A DNA stretch of 64,000 nt from Miscanthus floridulus (GCF_019320115.1 NC_089591.1:59261702-59325701); one strand, 5' to 3'; counted from the stretch's first letter, positions 33,617 through 46,317 are shown. Numbers and translations are program-made. The notes: generated by a model not told the origin, from the sequence alone.

Positions 33617-35332
33617 ATGGAGAGGTTTTATAAACGGAAAGCTCAAGACATAGACAGTACCAACAATAACAGAAATTCATGTCTAGATGATCTCAATTGG
33701 GAAGAGGAGATTAAATATGACCCAGGCTTGAGAAAACAAATTGATGCTTACCATCCTAACCATAGAGAAAAGGCCAGAAGAAAATATTTGGAGAATGGAC
33801 CTTGCCAGCCTCGCACATGTAATTTTCCTAGTTTCAGATATTGGAGACAAGCTGAGAAGATTTATCCCTGGAATGGTTTGATGAGTTTGGAAGTTGGCTT
33901 GAATATAGTGAGTCAAAGGATAGAGCATATTGCTTTTGTTGTTTCTTATTTAGAGAAAAGAAGGATGCAGGATATGAATCATTTGTAGTTAATGGTTGGA
34001 ATGGTTATCATAGGAAAGGAAGGTTAAAGTCACATGTTGGTGATGTTGGTGGCTTACACTATAATGCAATGAAGAAGTGCGATGATTTGTTACAAAGAAA
34101 GCAACACATAGATGTTGCTTACAATCAGATAAGTGAGGCTGCTAAGAAGGCTTATTTTATTCGGTTGAATGGATCCATTGATACTGCTAGGCTGTTGTTG
34201 AAGCAAGGATTGCCTTTTCGTGGCCATGATGAGTCAATAGAATCCCACAACAAGGGGAACTTTAAGGAGTTTTATGATTGCTTAGCACAACATGATACAG
34301 AGTTACGGAGAGCGGTGAGTACAAATGCTGCAGCTAATAGTAGTTTGCTTGCTCCTGAAATTCAAGAGTTTAGTCAACATGTTTTGTACAATAGTTGAAG
34401 TGCTAAAAGTTGTTGAAAAGGATGACAGAGATTAGGAAAAATAGAGATCAAGCATCAAATCTTCTGGTATACTTCAAATCTTTTGACTTTGCCTTTTATT
34501 TGCATCTCATGTTGACTACCTTAACTGTCACAAATACCTTGTCATTAGCATTGCAACGCAAGGATCAAGACATTGTAAATGCCATTGGGTGTGTGAAAGC
34601 AACTAGACTCCATTTGGGTGATCTTAGAAGAGATGGGTGTGAGAAATTATTAGATGAAGTGAATGAGTTTTGTGACTTGCATGAAATTGATAGACTGGAA
34701 ATGGAAGATAGATATACTGATCCTCGACAACCTAGGAAAAAATCAGGAATTACAAACAAGCATCACTATGAAGTGGATTGCTTTAATGATGTTATTGATT
34801 GGCTAGTTCAAGAGCTTGATAGCCGCTTTAGTGAGACAAGCTCTCAATTGCTTGTTTGCTCGGCCGCTTTCAACCCTAAGGGATTCATTTCAGGCTTTCA
34901 ATGTGGAGGATTTGATGAGCTTAGCAAAACTATATCCTGATGATTTTAGTACTGATGATTTGAGAGACCTTAGCCACTATCTTTGCCTTTACATTGCCGA
35001 TGTGCGAGAAGATGCTAGATTCTCCAACATAAACACTATTGGTGAGCTCTCTCAAAAAATGGTTGAGACAGGGAAACATCGTTGTTATCCATTGGTCTAT
35101 CGACTCTTGAAGCTTGTACTAGTATTGCCTGTCGCTACTGCAACAGTTGAGAGATGCTTTTCAGGAATGAAGTTTGTCAAAAACAACTTTGTCTAATCGC
35201 ATGGGTGATCAGCACTTGAGTCATAGACTTATTTGCTATCTAGAGAAAGAAGAAATGAAGAAAGTGACCAATGAGGCCGTGGTTCGACGTTTCATGACAA
35301 TGGAAGGAAAAGGGCGTAAATATGATCTCTGA
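33617..35332 (+). pseudogene. hAT-superfamily transposase (TTF zinc-finger type), internally deleted
   Basis: It starts at ATG 33617 (MERFYKRKAQDID). The N-terminal part includes YDPGLRKQIDAYHPN and ARRKYLENGPCQPRTCNFP, typical of plant TTF-type hAT proteins. After a frameshift near 33880-33900 comes the DUF4371-like region at about 33970-34365 (SHVGDVGGLHYNAMKKCDDL, LLLKQGLPFRGHDESIESHN). Around 34365 the sequence jumps directly to a segment that lies much further on in the family, so roughly 200 codons of the catalytic core are missing. The rest (34410-35332) has NKHHYEVDCFNDVIDWL and the C-terminal dimerisation motif YRLLKLVLVLPVATATVERC at about 35098-35157, with further frameshifts near 34880 and 35190. 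It cannot be catalytically active. Confidence 0.88.
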
Positions 35333-36156
35333 TAGGTAATGCAATGCATCTACTATTAATGGAAAATTCTATAGTTTATTTGCTAAATAACTGACCTATC
35401 TGTTTTCTTTCCTTTTAGGCTAGTGGGATCTTCATCATGGTCTCCTGGATGGCTGGATCACATATTTTGCTAAATGGGGCATGTTTTGTTCATGATTTTG
35501 GGATTCTATCAATGATGACTACACTAAAGTGATCAATGCTGTCTTCTTTTTGTTAAATGGTGAGTGTTATGTTTGGACCAAAATCTCATCTCTATTGCTA
35601 GAAGTCGAATTTGATATTAAAATATGGTAGTTGCATATTAGTTATGCTATTTTTGATTGAACATCATATCAGTTAGTGTAGTTATGAATTAAGTGGTGCA
35701 CCCCCCGTCATTTTGCTCTAGCTTCGCCACTGGAGATACCACATAACATTAGTAACTTGCAATTCCAAAAAAAAAGAAAATAGTCTAAGGATGTTTCCAT
35801 ACATTAATTGGAAAAACGATAGTATTCTTTTGACATTGTTGGGTAAACCTACTACTTACCTCCACCTCATAATTATGTAGGCTGATTTATAATTTGATAT
35901 TTTTGGTTGATAAGAAAAATAGTCAGATTACAACTCATTTTCATGTCACTGTGCTTTCTATGCTCAAAGTACAAGTGCAAACATTTCTAGGTTTCCGAAT
36001 CTAAGAAAAAAATGTTAAAAAACTAGTTCCCTCTAATTCTTTCGACGGAGAAAAGAATAAACTATCTTATCTTTTCATATTAGCTGTAATCCAATCTGTA
36101 AGACTTATCCTTGTCTAAGAGTACTCCTGTGCCCCAAATTTCAAATGAAACTAGCA
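35333..36156. other. Non-coding 3' flank of the hAT remnant
   Basis: GTGCACCCCCCGTCATTTTG and TCTAGCTTCGCCACTGGAG near 35697-35735 look like the terminal region of this kind of hAT element. The rest is AT-rich without homology. Confidence 0.45.
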
Positions 36157-36565
36157 GGTAAATCCCGCGCTTTGCGTGGGCAACAGTAAGCGATGGGACA
36201 AAAAAAAAAGAGGAGGGTTGGTATTGTTCCTTATCTGGGGTGGAACTGTTCATCGTGGATCCGTTACTGTTCGTCACGGACCTAGGTATCTGGTACTGTT
36301 GATCAACAGTGATATAAGTCTTTTCCGGTCGGTGGATGAACAGTAACCGCGATGTGACACCCCTCAAATCTAAAGTTCCCCGTGCTTCGCACGGGACAGT
36401 GAGGGAAAAAAACCGGGAAACAGTGAACACAAAAAAGGTGGGGACTGTTCCTTAGGGGGGGTCGGCCATTGTTCATCTAGATCCGCTACTGTTCATATAC
36501 AGGGACTGGGCCTGTGTGCGCACCGGATGAACAGTGACTCACGATGTGACACCCCTTAAATTTAT
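36157..36565. repeat. Two diverged ~200-bp direct repeats
   Basis: The first copy (about 36157-36373) starts CCCGCGCTTTGCGTGGGCAA and the second (about 36374-36565) starts CCCCGTGCTTCGCACGGGAC. Both go on to GGACTGTTCCTTA- or TATTGTTCCTTA-type text, GTTCATC-GGATCCG-TACTGTTC, GGATGAACAGT, and end GATGTGACACCCCT(C/T)AAAT. The element type was not identified. Confidence 0.65.
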
Positions 36566-38291
36566 AGTCTTTTATAGATATAGATATACTTGAATCATAT
36601 GCTTTTATGATTTACCAGATCAACCAATCTATCTTGGTTATCAAGAATAATTTTAATAAATAGTGGCAGGTATGGTAGATGAAAATAGTGAAGTCCTAAG
36701 TAATCAATAGACAAAAAAGTTATTATTTATATTTTTAACTGAGCAAAGGCAATGTTACAAAATGCCTAAAAAGGTGATGAAAGAAGGCATTGCAGTACAG
36801 CCATTGACCACCCCAATAAAATCACATTGATATAATGACACCATTAGAAATTCAATAAACATAAAAAAACTTGTACAATTAAACATAGTAGAAAAAAGAC
36901 ATCAACACAAACCTTTAAAGAAACGAGCTTGCACAATGAGTAGTCAAGGTATTGCAACTCATGAACTATGATTGATCATTCAATCCATGGATGCTAGCAT
37001 TCGCTGTGGTTCCCTCAATGTCTTTCATCTAACCCATTGATGCTAACATTTGTATTATTGAACATCTCTTCTACGTGTGTGACATTAAATGGCTCGTTTT
37101 CTACATCATCGTCCAATTCATCACAAGACATGCCATATATATATCTTGGTTTCATATCTTTATGACCATAGAAAACCAAGGGTTCTGTTTGTCTTTGTCT
37201 TTAATATAAAAAACCTAGTTAGTTTGGTTAGGAAAAATCTATGGTTTATGACCAATCTTTTCTCTTGTATGTTTACTACATTACGTAGTCATTGCTTGGT
37301 CTTTCAGAGCTGTCTCTTAAGAGCATTTAGTCGATTAATAGTTCACTACAAAACAAGAAATACTATTATTGAATTAGGTATGTGGTACTTAAATATCAAA
37401 GAGAAAAAAATGTTGGAAACAATATAGTGAAGATCTAGATTTTTCCTACTAACATAAAGCGGACTCAAGCATATTGTTTTCATCTCTCCAAACACTGAAG
37501 AAAATATACTTGACAATGTTGAATAATGTTCAAGTACCATCCATATGTCCATTATCTTGTTCAAAGTACTTCTTGTACAACCATAATTTAATGTTTTTAA
37601 CATGTAAGCAAGAATAAAGCAAATATATTAGGATGATCCACCTTTTTTAACTTGAGCAGGCGCAAGAAATTTCTAGTGGGACCATCTGCTATACTTCCGA
37701 CAACATTACAATATAACCCCCTGTGATCATCGAGCATTAGGACAGTGCTTAAGAGAAGAAGCAATTCAAAAACATCTTATCAATATTAGCTACAATATAT
37801 ATTTAGAGAATAACTGAAAATCTTTTGTCCTACACAATGATGCTTGGAGAAGAAGTACAAATTAATCTGGAAATACTTCTCAGTTTTAGTATTCAGGAAA
37901 AAAAAATCAGATTCTGACAGACTGAGATGTTTTGTCTGAGATCTAGTATTTCGGTTTGATCGGGGTTTAGCACCGATTATTACTTATCTAATTTGCGTTT
38001 TGCGTTAAAATTTTGGTATTTTTACTAGTATAGTTCCTTCTTTTTAGTTAACACCAAATTGCATCCCGCTCTAACTGAAGCACGTTTTTTTTTCGCGACA
38101 ACATTGCATATCCAGCGTTGTATCTACGAAAATATCTTCTTTATATTATGGTGGCACCTTTTTTTAGTTTGGCGCATAACTTATTTTCATATGTCAGATT
38201 ACAATATAGCATTATTTATGTGCTTGTCAAATTAGTACTTTTTTATCTACACTACCCCAGATTATGACATAAGTGCGGGTTAAAACCCCAT
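36566..38291. other. AT-rich intergenic, nothing recognised
   Basis: No coding homology, element ends or RNA gene were recognised in this stretch. Confidence 0.45.
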
Positions 38292-39079
38292 CACTACAGA
38301 AATTCGAGATCTACAACTTTGATTTTGTTCATTTCTCCATCTGAGGTCGTTTGAACAATTTGAATTTCAAATGTGCGAAAACTCAGCCATAATTTTCATT
38401 TGGTAGATGATTTCAAATGAAAAAGTTGCCAACCACAAAGTTGCGTAACTTTTCGAGATCTACAATATTCGTTTTTATCATTTCTCCATCCGATGTCGTT
38501 TGAAGAATTTGAATTTCAAATGTGAGAAAACTCAGCCATAATTTTCCTTCGATAGATGATTTCAAATGAAAAAGTTATCAACCTACAAAGTTGTATAACT
38601 TTTCGAGATCTACAACTTTTGTTTTGGTCGCATCTTCATAAGATTCTTAACTACTACTACACACTCACTTATTACTTTAGAGCACATAGAATCTTTTGGT
38701 TTTAACTCGATAAAATTTTGTGAAATAAATATTACGGGATCAGAACGGACTTTAGATAAAAAAAAGTGAACTACAAAGTTTCATAACTTTCTGAGATCTA
38801 CTAACTTTTGTTTGAGTTGTTTCTCCATGCTATGTCCTTTTCTACCACTACACACACTTATGACTTTAGAGCATATGGATTTTCTTTGGTATTAACTCTA
38901 TAAAATCTTGTGATACATACATATTCGGACATCCAATCGATCTCAAATAAAAAATATCTGAACTACAAAGTTGTAGATCTTGAATAGTACTACAAATTTA
39001 GTATAAAGTTCAGTCTCCATCAAACATCATACGAGAAACATGTGATGGGCCGACAGTGAAGCTCAGCTCTGTAGTAGTG
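38292..39079. mobile_element. CACTA-like fragment with ~180-bp internal direct repeats
   Basis: It begins CACTACAGAAATTCGAGATC and ends CTCTGTAGTAGTG. Inside, TTTTCGAGATCTACAA...ATTTCTCCATC-GA-GTCGTTTGA...TTTGAATTTCAAATGTG...ACTCAGCCATAATTTTC is repeated at about 38300-38460, 38455-38630 and, more weakly, beyond. Inverted ACAAAGTTGTAGATCT motifs occur near the right end. This matches the repetitive terminal regions of grass CACTA elements. No 3-bp duplication is seen. Confidence 0.55.
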
Positions 39080-39929
39080 TAATAACTCTTGTTATTTCTC
39101 TTTCTTATTTTTACTAAATAGAACAAAGAAACATGCGAGTCTAAATATAGAGAGGATGAGTACATAACACTTGTAGGAAAAAAACCCATAAAAATAACAA
39201 TTTATCAATAAATATTTCAATTGTTAAGTAAATAAAAATATAAAAATTTGAATAAATATGTAAGAGCATCTCCAAGAGTTCCCAATAAAATATCTCAATC
39301 TAAGATTTTTGGTAAAAATGAAAAAAACCATCTTCAATAGTTCCGATCCATATTAGAAATAATCGAACCTAATCTTTATGTATCATTATTAGTACAAAAA
39401 TTAATATAATCTTATTAGATATAGAGATAAACTTTGAACAGTTTAAATGATGCATATTATCTGTGAATTAAAAAATTAATATAACTTTTAGATTGTTTTA
39501 CTGGATTCATGGGTATGGATAATGTCGTTTCATATTTATTTAATACGAATCTGGATTGCAATAGATAAAAGTATATGGATTCATATATCTGTATTAACAT
39601 TTTAATAAATACAAATATCCGATAATTTGGAATTTTAGATAATATAGATAATAAATAACAAATAATTTGGATGTTTGGGTACATCCATTAACGTTTTCCA
39701 GATACACCCGTGATTTAGTAGGTGAAATTTCAGTTTATATAGTAATATAACTAAACAAGTTCCACTATTTTTTTTAACTGAGTCGGGAGACCACGTAATA
39801 AAACCTCTATTCTATTGTTTTCCCTCCAAAAAAGATCTGGTCCTGCCCACCAAATTTTGACGGGACGCGAATAGGAGATTAGGAGATACACATTTGCCCT
39901 CTACCTTCGCGGGGCAGTTCAACTTTTAG
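39080..39929. other. AT-rich intergenic, nothing recognised
   Basis: Very AT-rich with short repeats. No gene or element ends were recognised. Confidence 0.45.
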
Positions 39930-40253
39930 CTCGTCCGGTCGCCCATCACAGTTCGTGGCTTCGTGCGTCTGGCGAGGTGAGGAGCACGGATCCTCAACAA
40001 ACCCTCTCCCAACTCCGATCTGTGATTCGAATTTGTCAAAATGGTTCAACTTTCAGCAGCCAACACTGTCGATCGGTCACGTTGCCGCTGGTACTAGTGC
40101 GAGCTGCGAGGAGAACCGGCGTGCAGGCGTTCAACGCCAACCCCCTGCACAGCGGCGCCGCCGGCTCAGACCTGCCCCTCCATGGCTCCACCCCAGGTAC
40201 AGCGCCCTCATCCCTAGGGCGCACCGCGCACACCATCCTATTCCTATCCTCAG
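39930..40253 (+). other. Orphan GC-rich candidate first exon
   Basis: An isolated GC-rich block in AT-rich surroundings that ends in a perfect donor (TCCTCAG|GTGAGT at 40253/40254). It is followed by T-rich, intron-like sequence of the kind seen after plant first exons. One frame, 39977 onward, is open through the block and past it (116 codons in all, including GVQAFNANPLHSGAAGSDLP) but matches no family I know. It could be a 5' UTR exon or a gene fragment whose rest was displaced by the retrotransposons to the right. Confidence 0.4.
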
Positions 40254-41338
40254 GTGAGTCCTTCACTTCTTGCGCTCCTCTCTCCCAATCTATGTGGAAT
40301 CGAATTGCTCTTGATGCCTCGATCTGATTTGGCGATCTCAGCCTTGATGTGTTCTGGATTTGTTATTTTCTTCTGAATCTCTTTGTGTGATGTTCTGCTA
40401 TGGAACTGCTGAACTTGCAATGCTCTGATTGTGTAATTCCAAGCACCTGAGAAATCTACATTTGAACTTCCAATTTTTTTTTTTTTTTTTTGTAATTGTT
40501 TCTGTAATCTCAAATTTCGCATGATGCCACGATTCACTGAGTTTTTTTTCGTACGATTAGTTGTGGTCATGTGGGACAAACTTAATTGACAGGTCGTATA
40601 ATCAAATATGAGATAAGCAATTCGTATAGCAGATTTGAGATGGCTTAGTGCAATCCTTGTGCTAACATTGAAAACAGAGCCGACAGCTGCTGACATCCTT
40701 CATTCCCTCTCTTGTTTTTTTTGTGTGGCAAATCTCTGTTTTTCTTTTCTCTATTATGATCATTCGATAATTTAGTTTGTAGAGTAAAAACGATTTGCAC
40801 ATGAATTTTATTCAGGTACATATATACTAAATTACGGGGCAAATTTATGAGCTTTTACTAAATCACTAAACACTTCATCCGTTCTAAATTATAAGACGTT
40901 TTAACATTTATAGATACAATTTGTTTGTGATGAGGCAGAGACTGGCCACTTTAGCACCTACCAAGTCCAACAAAGAACCATCCAAATCTAAACAAAAAAA
41001 TTAAAGGTATTAGACTAAACATATAATTTACGTTTCTATGTATATTTGATTTGATTATTCAAAGACAACTATTCCAAATCGTATTAGTTATTAATGATTT
41101 ATTTTCATACAAGATTAGCATATTCAACCCCACCATAGTATGTGACTTAATAAATACAATCTTGGTAGTCTAATATAAATATCTAGTTGTTTAATAAAAA
41201 GATTACATATTGTCTATTATATTTACTGTTATATTTACTGTAAGCACGTGTTCATGTCTCCAACATTTGTTTAGCAGGAAAAAGGAGGTACAAAGAAAAA
41301 GAAAGGATTAAATGTAATGCATACTGAAGCACTATATG
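40254..41338. other. Non-coding, intron-like then AT-rich
   Basis: T-rich, intron-like sequence after the candidate donor, a T18 run near 40473, and then AT-rich DNA up to the LTR of element C. No gene was recognised. Confidence 0.45.
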
Positions 41339-42925
41339 TGAAAGGATCTAACAATGCCTAGAGGGGGAGGGGTGAATAGGCGTATCTAAAATTAACTACA
41401 AATGCTAAGTTCAAATTTGTCAGTCAATGTTGGAAGTCCCGGCGTTTGGGTCGGAACTCTCAACGTCGTCAGAAATTCTGGCACAAACGTCAGCAGTCCT
41501 GACGCCTACGTGAACTACAAAAGCAGTGCCAAATTTAACTTTACGGAATAAATAATCTTACAACCCCACTTTCTTGTGGTTTGGTGAAGAGGTTGGATCA
41601 CTCTCTTGACGCCGTAATGCCTCCAAACCGTAGATCGAGTTCAAACCCTAAAATGAAGTTCAAGAGAGAGACAAATAAATACAAGTAATCTCTAGCAATC
41701 ACAACAACAAGCACATGGAATACAAGGATTTATTCTGAGGTTCGGCAACCCCACAAAGGAGCTCCTACGTCCTCGTTATTAAGGTGACCACAAAAGTCAG
41801 AGTATATTCCACCCCCTTGCCTCTCTCAAAGCGACCACAAAGGTCACTGGAGCTTTCCACTAAGAAATTCAAAGGGTAATACAAACTTTCCAAGGCTCTT
41901 CCACTAAGATGGAAGCTCTTGGGCAACGCCTAGCTGGCTAGGGGCAAAGCCCCAAGAGTAATAGATGCAAAATCAACCGGCTTGACGAAGAAATCAAGTG
42001 CTCAAGCTTGCCAAAGTGATTCTCTCACTTAATCCACTCTCCTTTCAATCAAAACCCTAAGGGAATCAAAGATTGGAGCAAAGGAGGAAGGAAGAGGGAT
42101 GCCTTTCTTGCTTGGGAGCTTGTTGGGACGAAGTTAGGTCAGTTGTGAATGAGTCCGTAACGGTTAGAAGTGAAGAGAGGGCTATTTATACTCTAAGTAG
42201 AAATCTAACCGTTCAGATCTACGTCGGAAGTTCCGACGCAGATCTCGGGACTTCCGACGTTAATAGAAAGCACTGTTCACACAGGGTCAGAAGTCTACGC
42301 AGTGCAAGTCAATGTCGGAACTCCCAACGTACGTCGAGACTTCCGACGTGCGCAGTCAGTCAACCAGCCAGCACCGCTTCAGGTGTCGGGACTCTCGACT
42401 TGTGTCGGGACTTCCAACGGGCGCATATAACCAACCAAGTAGAACCACAGGTGGCGGGACTTCCGATGTCCACAGTCACCGTGCAGGCTCAGTGACTGGG
42501 AGTCAAAACTTCTGGCATGAGTCATGACTTCTGACGGTCAGGGAGTTCTAGCTTACATCCGGACTTACGACACCGACAGTCATAGAAAAATAATATATGT
42601 GCTCGTAGGGGTGCTAGAGTGTCTCTCTTTTGATTTTATTTTTTTGCTTGAGCACTCTATCTTCCTCAGACCAACTAAGTTTGCATCCCTCTTTTTAGTG
42701 CAGCCAATCCTAAACTCAAAAACTAAAAATAAAACCTTTGGAGAGCGTTTTGAGTTTGTCCGCCTTTACAACTTCAAGAATTGAGGGATACCATTTCATC
42801 TTTATCAACTCTTTGAATCTTTCATGGGACTAATAGCTGCGACATATCTCATTAAGATCACATTAGTCCCTAATTTGGATGTCATCAATGCACCAAAACC
42901 CACATAGGGGGCAAATGCACTTTCA
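41339..42925 (-). repeat. 3' LTR of element C
   Basis: About 1587 bp. On the minus strand it begins TGAAAGTGCATTTGCCCCC and ends GATCCTTTCA, so its ends form the inverted repeat TGAAAG...CTTTCA. It is rich in a repeated GTCGGGACTTCCGACG-type palindromic motif (about 42220-42480). Directly internal to it is the purine tract AAAAAGGGGGAGAT (minus strand, 42926-42939). Confidence 0.85.
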
Positions 42926-42939
42926 ATCTCCCCCTTTTT
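42926..42939 (-). other. Polypurine tract of element C
   Basis: AAAAAGGGGGAGAT on the minus strand, immediately before the LTR start TGAAAG. This is the characteristic Sirevirus arrangement. Confidence 0.8.
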
Positions 42940-43531
42940 GGTAATTGATGACAACCAACTTAGGCTTTTATAAGAATGAAATAATTTAAAGCTTTTGAAT
43001 CCCCAAAATTTATGAAGAGCTCCCCCTTGATGTATGCATGAATTTGAATATCAATTAGAATCATCTATACATGATTTGCATACATCAAGACAAAAGCTCC
43101 CCCTAAATTTTGCAATCCGTGGGGTACAACAAGTGTGTGTGAACTAATAGATATCCGTGGAAAGAAATGCAATATGACACATGTTATTTCACACAACAAG
43201 TAAAAATAAGTATGATGGCCAAGATTTCAAAGTAAAAAACTTGAAGCAACACATGGCCATCCAAAAACCATTCACCATCACAAGTATAGACAAGTACAAG
43301 CGAATAAGTTAGATAAATAACCATTACTTGTCCTACAATCATTCATCACAAACATATATATAAAGTTGTCCATCACAAGCTAGCCACCACACAGAATAGT
43401 TCACACAAGATAAAGTTTTTTTTTATTCTCGAAACAAAATGACCAATAACTAACTTATTACAAGATATCAAAGCCTAACACTCCCCCTTTGTCAACAAGT
43501 GCCAAAAGGGGTAGGCTGCATGACTAACCTA
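42940..43531 (-). other. Non-coding 3' spacer of element C
   Basis: Between the env-like frame and the polypurine tract. It includes several short runs such as GGGGGAGCTTTTG on the minus strand (CTCCCCCT near 43024 and 43090), resembling extra purine tracts. No coding homology. Confidence 0.6.
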
Positions 43532-45248
43532 CTACTCGTCCTCGTAGTCATCATCCTTATCTTGGTCACCGTCCTCACCACCATCATCGTCTTCATCCTC
43601 CTCCTCTATGTATTCCCCATCTTCTTCCATCGCCTTGCCCTTGCCCTGAGGGTGAGAAGTCACATCATCTTCATATGCCGCACAAGCCTCATCATATAAA
43701 GCCAACGGATCACAGGGAGGCACAAATGGCGGTGGAGGAGAAGATACAATCCCTGCGTGCTATTCCAACTAGTAGAGCCTCTCTTGCATATCGTGCTCAC
43801 GTTGAGCACTAGCACAACACTGTCCAAACATGTATGTCATGAGGAACTTAAATTTGCTTGGCTTCTTACCCAAGGAGGAGGAAGAAAGGGGCTCGGCACT
43901 AGAAGGGCGAGCAGCAGCAGCAGGTGGTGAAGCACCACGGCGAGAGCGAGAACCCAAAACACCTTTCCCTTTTGCTTTGGCAGCAGCATCTTTCTCCCTT
44001 AGTTCTCTTGCAACAGAGATGAAAGTCTTGTTGGAGATCTTTAGGAGATTGTGCTGAGTGTCTATGGGAAACTAGATGCCAGACACTTGCTCAATCACAT
44101 GCATAATGTATGGTGCATAGGGAAGATGCTTCATCGGATCCTTAGTAGCATCATGGATCTTGTTCCAAATGTATCTGCTGATGGAAAATTTCTGAAACTC
44201 ATCTCCGAATCGCTGAAGCACCTTCTAAGAATCATCACGAAGGAAGGTGGAGTCACCTTGCTTCGGATACAAGATCTGTCTCAGAATGTTATTAAGGACA
44301 TAGTAATAGGGCTTTAGATATACTGTATGTCCATCAGTTGTATGTCCATCAAGATACATGTGTTGGTACTCCTCCAAAGCTACGTCGTCATACTCAGTCA
44401 ACTCAGGTGCAGTGCGGTCAGTGAAAGTGATGAAGTCCACCTTATAATGCTTGCCTTCAGTGGTCCAATGAATAAAGTCAATATCACCTAGTAGGGTCTC
44501 TCTCATGATGATATGAAGCATAAAACTGACAGATGAGCTCATTATTCCAATGCTTCCTAAACTCCAGCAAGTACGATAGCCCCATTGAGTGTATATCATG
44601 AACCATTTGCTCTAGCTCAGGGCTCCTTGTACTTACCAAGAGAGTATGCATCAATGCACTTTATCTGAATGACCGGTGACTCCCTTTTCTTTCAAAAACT
44701 TTAGATAGAGAATGGAATCATAAAAGTCATAATGGAATGGGTGCCAGAAACTATACTCAAACCGAAGATCCTTCTTGTCCTCAGCATAAAGGTTCCTTCC
44801 CCTCATGGACCTGATGTCATTAACCCGGTGATGATAGTCCACTGGTACAGGAGGGGTCTAGCCACTAGTAGGATTAGGAGCCATGGCGGGCTCCCACATG
44901 ACTGGCGAAACACCTGGGAAGGGAATGAGCTGAGAGACAAAGCCTGGACCATGAGTCGAGGTGCGAGTTGGTGGAGCAGCAATGGTGCGGCCGGCATGCT
45001 CAAGAGCTTCTTCTTTGGCATCAACAATTAGAACATCCCCAACAAAGGCCAGAGCAGGAGGAGTAGCAGCAGCAGATGATCCTTGATCGTCATGGCGATG
45101 GGCATGGGAACCACCAGCAGTAGCATGGGGACCTCCAGCACCAGCATGGGGATATGCCGCTTTGGTGTGGCTAGACGGCTTGGGGATAGTGACATGATCT
45201 TGGTTCTTCTTGGATCGCTTCTCCTTATGACGCGAGGGACTGCCACCG
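43532..45248 (-). pseudogene. Env-like third ORF remnant of element C
   Basis: Several minus-strand frames form one degraded ORF after pol: a Ser/His/Ala-rich N-part starting MDGGSPSRHKEKRSKKNQD near 45248; a middle part with FEYSFWHPFHYDFYDSILYL (44780-44700); a part near 44590-44230 with YTQWGYRTCW and HWTTEGKHYKVDFITF; and an acidic C-part EDEDDDGGEDGDQDKDDDY near 43580. Stops and frameshifts separate the parts. Position and composition match the env-like ORF known from Sireviruses. Its function is not established, and I see no clear signal peptide. Confidence 0.6.
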
Positions 45249-46317
45249 TCCATGACTGTGAAGAACACGAAGTGGAACTAAGAAACAAGACAACGAGACA
45301 TGAACGAACATTGAGAATTGAAGAAACATGAATGGAGTGGTCACCCTAGGGTCAGGAGTTCTGGTCGTAGTTGGGACTTCCGACAGCTAGGAGTTCCAGC
45401 CTAGCATCGGGAGTTTTGATGGGCGAAACCTCCGACGGTCGCCGGGACCTCCGACGCACATGGTGACCATCCCATTCATGGGGCTTCAAATCACGACACA
45501 CATTCATACAAGGAGGATAGAGGAGTAGAGAGGGAGAAAGAATAGAGGCAAATCACAAGGTACATTGCATTAGGGTTCGGGGGCCATGGTAGTACCTTGA
45601 ATCGAGGAAAGAGGAGATGGAGAAAGATGAAATCATAGTCCACGAACAAATCGATGATCCCTAGCACCACCACGAATGGAATCCCCACCACACCACTGAG
45701 CCAAGGAAGGAGATCGAAGCCCTGAGCGGTGGTTGAAAGAGCCGGTAGGACTCCTGGCAGCGCTACCAGAAGGGAGGGTAGCCGGAACCTCTAGTAGGCC
45801 AGAGTCGTGGACAGGGCACGACGACACGAGGAGCATGGAAGGGCAGGGGCAGCACATGGAAGGGTTAGGGCAACATGAGGAGAGGGATGGTGATAGGAGT
45901 GTAGGGATGGAGAGAGTAACCACAGTAAAAGGGACCGGGCCGGTTATAAATGAGTAGGTAAAACAATGCGGCTGCTGATCAAAAACTCAGATCTACGTTG
46001 GGACTCCCGGCGTACGTCGGGACTTCCGATGGTCGAGAGTTCTAGCACGAGCCATGACTTCTGGCCATTGGGAGTTCCGACCTACGTCGGGACTTTCAAC
46101 GTAGGGAAACTAAAAAACACCTCAACCTACACTCAGTCTACCATGCGGGGCAAAAATATGATGAACACTAACATTTTCACAGGTGACTAGATTTCATTCA
46201 ACCAACACAAAGCAATAGTCACTTATGATAATTATAAAATAGATTTTGAATGTGTCACACAATGTTTTCTTAATTATTTTCTCCTAACTAGATCAAACAA
46301 AATGTGTGTGCAAGGGA
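45249..46317 (-). other. Spacer between pol and env-like ORF of element C
   Basis: Contains further copies of the GTCGGGACTTCCGAC-type motif seen in the LTR (45370-45460 and 45990-46110). No protein homology was recognised. Confidence 0.6.

Noticed and set aside
38292..39079. Complete small CACTA element
   Set aside because: The two ends match for only six bases (CACTAC) and no 3-bp duplication was found; kept only as a CACTA-like fragment.
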